A DNA stretch of 64,000 nucleotides. Source: Heliocidaris tuberculata. Lineage: Eukaryota; Echinodermata; Echinoidea; Camarodonta; Echinometridae. A program made the position numbers and the translations under genes. Where the stretch lies: NCBI GenBank assembly GCA_025618425.1, contig CM046850.1, positions 11,940,971 to 12,004,970 on the forward strand, read 5' to 3'. The notes under the pieces were generated by a model that made no database searches, was not told the origin of the DNA, and saw only the letters and a program-made list of their open reading frames with translations. Shown piece after piece: positions 58,676 through 64,000 of the stretch (its first letter is position 1; each line of letters opens with the position of its first letter).

Positions 58676-58760
58676 CGAAATATGGCTTTATTCCGTCAAT
58701 TTTTCGAGCAGGATCGAGTGAATTGTCATAGACATCGCTTTATTTAGTCAGTAAAATGAC
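58676..58760 (-). promoter_or_regulatory. Candidate 5' non-coding exon / promoter area of the SET-recombinase gene
   Basis: A consensus donor (TATTTCG|GTATGTTT) on the minus strand at 58675 is preceded by a stretch free of repeats. It could splice to the acceptor at 56244. There is no TATA evidence and the 5' end is not defined. Confidence 0.3.
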
Positions 58761-59901
58761 TGGAGTGCCTAGACTAGTCGATCTTTTGATTTATAATCGC
58801 CAAATACCACTTCCGCTATCAGCGATTCTCGCTAGCCCACTTGACACCGGAATCAACGAGGGAATCTCGGATGGAGGTTTGAATCCTGCCACTGGGTATG
58901 GAAGCGAGACATGGAGGAGAGATAGAAGGAAGAGTAGAATGAAGAAACATTGGGAGGAATAGGAATCCCGCTTTTTTTTTTTTTTTCAAGAACCCCCCCC
59001 CAAAAAAAAAAAAAAAATTCCAGGCCCCATTTTTTTACTCAACCCCTATCAAAAAATCGCCCTCTTTTAGACAGTAGGCTAGTGACTTCATAACAAACAA
59101 TTTTAGTAACAGGTACATATGGAACTCTTTCCATCATATTTTTAAGACTATTTTTTTTTTTTACTATGAGTATGACTGTTTTGAGTAGGGCCTACTGCTA
59201 AATTTCACTACACTGCAGTGCAAGTGCTGAGACTGAGTGAGGGGGGGGGGGGATTTAGGCTGCCCTAGACTGCATGGACTCTTTATCATATTTTAAAGAT
59301 TTTCTTAATTTGTTGTGTGCTGCCTAGTTTCACTGCACAGGGTGGTCCACCAGCACAGGGTTAAGTTGTGCATTGAGTTGGCCGGGTAACCTCACACGAT
59401 TTCCCATCACAGCGGCGCCTTAGTTTAGGCTACCGTCTGTGATGCAGGGACTGTTTAGTCACTGTAGGCCTAGCCTGGCTATGGCTATGCCTATGGCTAT
59501 GGCCTATAATGCCCTAACTTTTTTTGCAAAAAGTAAGACTCCTATATCTATTTCTTTTGAGCCAATGCAACAACATTACCGGAGTGCCTTACCGAAATTC
59601 TTCAGATTTGCCGGGTTGTAGACTTGCCTCTATCAAGCAAATTTCCACCTTTCACTCTCCCAGATAATGACTTTATGACACTTCTTGCTTGTGACTGGTC
59701 TCCAGCATAATTGTAGCCGTCCACAGATCCGGCCGGATATGGCGCTCTAGCTCTGGCCTGGCGCGCCACAATTCACTCCATCCATAAGATCCCGCGCCCG
59801 CGGTTTACGGTACTGTACAATCCGCGCCAGGGCTGCCACTCTAAATTTTTATTTCCCCCTACCACGCATGCTCATTTCCCCCTACGTTTCCCCTACGCTC
59901 G
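58761..59901. other. Non-coding stretch near the right end of the insertion
   Basis: A T-run and C/A runs lie at 58970-59020 and a poly-G run at 59240. There is a GC-richer patch at 59720-59830 (ggccggatatggcgctc, ggcgcgccaca). No gene. Confidence 0.4.
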
Positions 59902-60153
59902 CAGGGGCGGATCCAGGATTTGTGGAAAGGGGGGGGGGCGGAGTCCCCATTGAGGAGTCACCGACCGCCAAAAGCGGCCCTTAAATATGCGAGGGCCGGA
60001 GACCCGAGAAAATTTTGCATTTTTCTTGTCCCTAGATGCGATTTCCTGGCATTTGGGGTCGTTATTTTCGAAATTCTTACTTTAAAAAATATAGGTCGCC
60101 GAAAATAAGGGGGGGGGCGTGCGCCGGTTCCGCCCCCCTTGAATCCGCGCCTG
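59902..60153. mobile_element. hAT-type MITE, 252 bp
   Basis: The left end CAGGGGCGGATCCAGGATTT and the right-end complement CAGGCGCGGATTCAAGGGGG are imperfect inverted repeats. GCTCG is repeated on both flanks. Confidence 0.75.
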
Positions 60154-61441
60154 GCTCGCATGGTCTATAATCTATGAAAAGTTGATTCACATTGCTTTTT
60201 CCCTACATTTATCAGTGCGTATCCTTGCCCCCTTCCCCCCCCCCCCCCACCTAGGGGTAGATATTGGGGATTGAGCTATGGTCGACCAATATTCGTCAAG
60301 GGAAATATTTTATTTAAAGGCAACATGCCCCACTCCTGCCACCCGCGCTGCTGAAGGCTGTAGAGAATCTAAGTAGCACGTTAAACCCATATTAAAAAAA
60401 TAATAAATACCATGATTTTTGTTTAAAAAAAAACAACAAAAAACAACCCTCATTCATGAATGATGTGTTAGGTTACTTTTGGTTCGCAAGAGTGCTCAAA
60501 TCTCAAAACACATTTTTGCAAGGTCCTCTATAATTTTGACTGGGAGAACCTATTGCAATGCTCAAAATTAAATATTTGAGCTTTCTGATAAATTTCAAAA
60601 CAGCATAACAGCCAAGATTATAATGAAAGACTCATCATTCACGAATGACACCTTTTTTGGTCGCAATAATAATATTTTCAAGATTTTTTTTTTAATTTTT
60701 AGTATGAGTTTTGTGCTGAATTAATTATTTTACAGATTGATTCAGCAGTGCGAGCATGAATGCGAGTGCCCTTAAATTGCAGCTTAATTCACGCCTTCAC
60801 GTGAAGGTTATTTAACAATGTCAGCAACGTCGGCACACCAGAAAGACATGATTTTACTTGAAAACCTTAATGTTTAAACATTAATTTACCAAAACATTGA
60901 AAAATGTCAAATCCCCCTACATCCCCCTACAAATCGTGATTTTCCTCGGAGGTTTAATCTACCCCCTACAAATGGCCAAAATCCCCTACCGTAGGGGGTT
61001 TCCCCTACGAGTAGCAGCCTTGATCCGCGCTCAAACTTCACCAAATGGGGGCGCTATGACATGACGACTTACACGCCACATCGCTCCATCGGTGATTCAT
61101 ACCCAAATCGTAGGGTTAAGTTTGCTGAAAAACATGCATCCGAGGACTATCTCCCTATCACTGTAATTTTCAAACACCCCCTCTATTGTCCTTAATTAAA
61201 CATGTTAGAACCGTCATTCCAAATGTGGACGGTCCCCCATTGTAGGTACGTCCACGGTTTGAAGGTACTTTTCCATGCAGTGGTCCGCGGTTGCCGGCGA
61301 ATTCAAACGCATGCACACACACTTTAATATGCACACATAAAGCAACATAAATTTCCTGTCATGATTCTTGACATGTACTTACCCCTTTCAGATACATCGT
61401 TATCAACATGTCAAAAGGTCATTCACCTATATCAAAATTAC
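60154..61441. other. Right interior of the insertion, non-coding
   Basis: A C-run lies at 60235-60249. Repeated 'ccccctac' text occurs at 60910-61010 and CGTCCACGG/GTGGACGG motifs at 61220-61260. No exon. Confidence 0.4.
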
Positions 61442-61554
61442 CGACAGACCACCTAATTCGTCTTCAGTGACGAATTAAATTTCTAGTTTTCATTTTGAGT
61501 TTGCCAATCCTATTTCCACCCATTGCTGAAACTCCTGAAGGGGTAGTAAAAGGT

Positions 61555-61760
61555 TGAATGTGCTATCACTTGCTTGGAAGACTGCAACAACTATGGTGTT
61601 CCTTCACCTGTTTGGATGTAAAGCCAGCTTGAAAGATTTTTCCCATTTGTCACCCCCGACTTCATCCAGATTTCATTGTTTTGGATTCCTCTATTTCATG
61701 TGAGAAGGTTCAGCCTGAAAATGTTGAAATACTTGAAAGAATCCAGGATGGAAAAGGAAC
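61555..61760 (-). pseudogene. GGDK-family exon copy 7
   Basis: The minus strand contains NNEIWMK, a one-base deletion, then GDKWEKSFKLALHPN, an in-frame stop, then RNTIVVAVFQASDSTFNLLL. This is the right-hand part of the array unit interrupted by the 43.7-kb insertion. Confidence 0.5.
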
Positions 61761-62052
61761 TCATAATACATGTATTTATTCACTTTTTTTTCACAAATAA
61801 CATTAATATCGTTATGGCCTGTCAATATTATTTTGGCTTGTGCCATTTTGCCCTGTTAGTCCAAAAGCTTTTGTTAAGAACTCGTAGTCTCTGCATTTAC
61901 CAAAGTGCGTTCACCTTTCTTTTCAGGTAGAGGTGTCCCATAAAAGGATGCATTCTGTTGAAATTACAAAGCATACATACAGGATGGTTGATAACTTTCT
62001 ACAGGCACAAGACAGAGGAAACAGCAAACAATCACCTCGTTCCCTTTAATAG

Positions 62053-62140
62053 ACACTCTTCCTCTGAAATTTGAGGTCTCAGAATCGGTGTGAGTAACCA
62101 CGGTTGTAGAGGGTAACCACTGTCTCCAAGGAGATGCCCA
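62053..62140 (-). pseudogene. PIF/Harbinger exon fragment, copy 2
   Basis: The minus strand reads GHLLGDSGYPLQPWLLTPIL, then RPQISEEE, without a stop. Confidence 0.6.
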
Positions 62141-62164
62141 TAAACTTGTTTCACGATATTGTTC

Positions 62165-62335
62165 ATTCCTTAGACTTTTTTAATATAATGCCAGTTAGAA
62201 GGATTTCCACCTTTCTCTCCCCCAGCTTTATCCAGATTTCATTGTCGAGGATACCTGCATTCCATTTGAGAAGGCTCAGTATGTAAATGTTTAAATACAT
62301 GAAAGAATACAGGATGGAAAAGTAACCTAAAATGT
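62165..62335 (-). pseudogene. GGDK-family exon copy 8
   Basis: The minus strand reads DNEIWIKLG and then loses frame in the GDK block. It is fused within about 40 nt to the Harbinger fragment at 62053-62140. Confidence 0.45.
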
Positions 62336-62640
62336 TAAGTTGAGCTTATTTCATAAGTGAGATTGATGACATATTGGGCATTTGATATTATTTTTGACTT
62401 GTGCCAGTTAATCCTGTCAGTCTTAACACTTTTGTCAGGAACTTGTAGTCCCTGCATTTTAATCAAAGTGCATTCTTCTTTCTTGTCTGTTCATAAGGTG
62501 TTCAGGTAGTGGTATCTCCAAGGATGCATTATGTTGAAAACGCAAATGGTAAAGCATACATTCAGAAAGGTTAATAACTTTCTTCAGGCACAAGCCAAAG
62601 ACAACAAACAATTATCTTGATCTCCTATTGGCCCTGTTTT

Positions 62641-62728
62641 CCACTCTTCATCTGAAATTTGAGGTCTCAGAACTGGTGTGAGTAGCCAAGGTTGTAGAGG
62701 ATAACCGCTATCTCCAAGGAGATGCCCA
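62641..62728 (-). pseudogene. PIF/Harbinger exon fragment, copy 3
   Basis: The minus strand reads GHLLGDSGYPLQPWLLTPVL, then RPQISDEEW. It carries the GDSGYP catalytic-Asp block, 588 bp from copy 2. Confidence 0.65.
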
Positions 62729-62759
62729 TTAACTTTCCTCAAGTTATTATTCAGTTCCT

Positions 62760-62912
62760 CAGACTGTTCAGATGTATTGCCAGTTTGAAGGATTTTCCCC
62801 CCTTTGTCACCACCCAGCTTGATCCAAACTTCATTGTTAGGGAATCCTGAATTTCATGTGAGAAGGCTCAACCCATAAATGCTTAAGTATTTAAATGAAT
62901 TCAGGATAAAAA
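62760..62912 (-). pseudogene. GGDK-family exon copy 9
   Basis: The minus strand reads NNEVWIKLGGDKGG, with a one-base insertion in the following G/A run that breaks the SFK part. It is fused to Harbinger fragment copy 3. Confidence 0.5.
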
Positions 62913-62961
62913 CAGGAGCTTATTTCCTTCATGAGATCGATAACTCATTGGGCATTTGATA

Positions 62962-63313
62962 TTATTTTTGACTTGTGCCAGTTTGCCCTGTCAGTCTGCA
63001 GGCTTTTGTCAGGAACTCATGTAGGCCAGGAGGAAGGTGGACAAGTGGCGGCATCTCCTCAGGCTCGGATCCTGGAATATCTAGCTCCTGGCATTTGAGA
63101 GAGATATTCCACAGGACCGAGCAAGCCACTATAATTGTAAATACAGTGCCCACCTTCACTCTCAGATCATTTAGGCAAGGAAACCTCCTCTTCAAACAGC
63201 CAAAGGTCCGTTCAATAATGCACTGCCCTCTTTTGTGGGTGTTATTGTAGTGCACCTGTGGCTGTCCAAGAGGATGCAGGAGTGGAGTCAGAAGAAAGGG
63301 GAGACACGGGTAC
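62962..63313 (-). CDS. PIF/Harbinger (HARBI1-type) transposase, 3' exon
   Basis: Acceptor tccaatttcag; 116 residues and a stop. It starts YPCLPFLLTPLLHPLGQPQ, followed by VHYNNTHKRGQCIIERTFG and CLKRRFPCLNDLRVK. This is the C-terminal part of the DDE nuclease of PIF/Harbinger transposons and their HARBI1 relatives, with the catalytic Glu in CIIERTFG. The exon is intact. The upstream exons with the two catalytic Asp residues would lie beyond the window or have decayed. It could be a live transposon, a domesticated gene or a remnant. Confidence 0.8.
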
Positions 63314-64000
63314 CTGAAATTGGAAGATCAAGACAAAAGCATACATAAAAATCTTTGTTGGTTATTCCTTCTTTCTATAAACAATATTTATTTGTTTAAT
63401 TTATATCATAATGATATAATTGTAAAAGAAACCAATCTATTTTCAATAGAATATCCAATTGGAAATTAATGGCACTAAAAATATTTATCAACCTATTGAA
63501 CTGCCTGCATTTCCTGTGTGAAAAAAATATAAATTTTTAAGAATACTTCATTTTCAAAATTGCAGACCTGTTTAGAAGATAGTAAACAAATTGTCATGAT
63601 TTGTTTTGTTATTGATGCCTGCAAGACAGTGTGCAATTCTGTCCAAATGTCTCTATTCCTGTAACCCTATTTCTACTAGAAAATGGGAAATTTATTACTT
63701 ATTCAAAATATAGATCATTTTACATGTATAAAATGATCTATATTTTGAATAAGCTATAGATCATTTTCAGCCTAGGAATTAATTTTTTTTTTTTAGGGGC
63801 TACTTTTTTTTTTGCCTTGGGGCTACTTTTGAATTTTATGGGGCTATTTCTTATATTATTGGGGCTACCATTTTAATGGAAAGAGCAGACTGTCAGCCTG
63901 GTTATCAATTTGGGTTTTTTGTGATATTGCGATTGCTGTTTACATTGGTACTAATCGTACTATCTCATGCACAGGTTTACTTTACGTCATACTGCCCAAT
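63314..64000. other. Intron or flank with a perfect palindrome
   Basis: 63698-63722 and 63729-63753 are a perfect 25-bp inverted repeat (cttattcaaaatatagatca...) with a six-base loop. GGGGCTAC/T is repeated irregularly at 63797-63870. No coding sequence identified. Confidence 0.5.

Larger units (their letters stand above)
17780..61483. mobile_element. Candidate 43.7-kb insertion carrying the SET-recombinase gene
   Basis: The array unit that ends at 17779 (…atatggatttagtttttcaatagtt) is missing exactly the part that begins at 61484 (tagttttcattttgagtttgcc…ctgaaactcctgaagggg), as judged against the intact units at 14200-14300 and 17340-17480. GGTGGTCTGTCG at 17781-17792 is inverted as CGACAGACCACC at 61442-61453. 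TAGTT occurs at 17775-17779 and at 61484-61488. The right end also holds a perfect AATTCGTC/GACGAATT hairpin outside the inverted 12-mer. The only long gene inside is the SET-recombinase gene. Other explanations are a composite of two nested elements, or two separate copies of a small element. Exact ends are uncertain by about 30 bp. Confidence 0.5.

Noticed and set aside
17780..61483. Maverick/Polinton or other large virus-like element
   Set aside because: No polymerase, packaging ATPase, protease or capsid frames are visible, and the inverted ends are short rather than hundreds of bases.

Overview
The window is animal nuclear DNA. It is AT-rich and packed with small inverted-repeat elements, tRNA-derived SINEs and microsatellites, and its genes are split by GT-AG introns. 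Several repeats are of kinds I associate with marine invertebrates: the long repeat with AGGTCA half-sites and a GACGGAC end, and foldback elements ending in TTAAAGG. Together with a single-exon rhodopsin-family receptor, this suggests an echinoderm, most likely a sea urchin. The species call is inference.

Layout. At 1.7-2.7 kb lies an intact single-exon GPCR. At 5.8-7.0 kb is a periodic AGGTCA repeat. At 8.6-11.1 kb is a small three-exon acidic gene of unknown function. From 13.3 to 17.8 kb, and again from 61.5 to 63.3 kb, there are many decayed minus-strand copies of an exon with the signature GGDK..SFK. Some copies are fused to a PIF/Harbinger transposase exon. A Harbinger-type 3' exon closes the array at 62.96-63.31 kb.

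The part at 17.78-61.48 kb looks like one large insertion (about 43.7 kb) into that array. The array unit broken at 17.78 kb resumes at 61.48 kb. The junctions carry an inverted 12-mer GGTGGTCTGTCG and a direct TAGTT. Inside it, on the minus strand from about 56.2 down to 30.4 kb, I can assemble one gene of twelve coding exons, all in consistent splice phase (3495 nt, 1164 aa). The predicted protein has an N-terminal KMT5A-like SET domain and four copies of a 44-residue acidic module. Two zinc-finger-like motifs and a tyrosine-recombinase domain with most catalytic residues follow, then a fifth acidic module and a basic C-terminal domain with a KRPW start. The pairing of a chromatin methyltransferase with a DNA recombinase inside what may be a giant mobile segment is the most striking feature of the window.

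Within that gene's introns lie a 96-bp minisatellite amplified together with the acidic exon, and a nested 5.9-kb insertion with an 8-bp direct repeat. There are also a Tc1/mariner transposase fragment, a piggyBac-type MITE, hAT-type MITEs, foldbacks, an exact 532-bp tandem duplication and a hammerhead-ribozyme-like core inside an 86-bp inverted repeat. Long G, C and A runs may be partly assembly artefacts.
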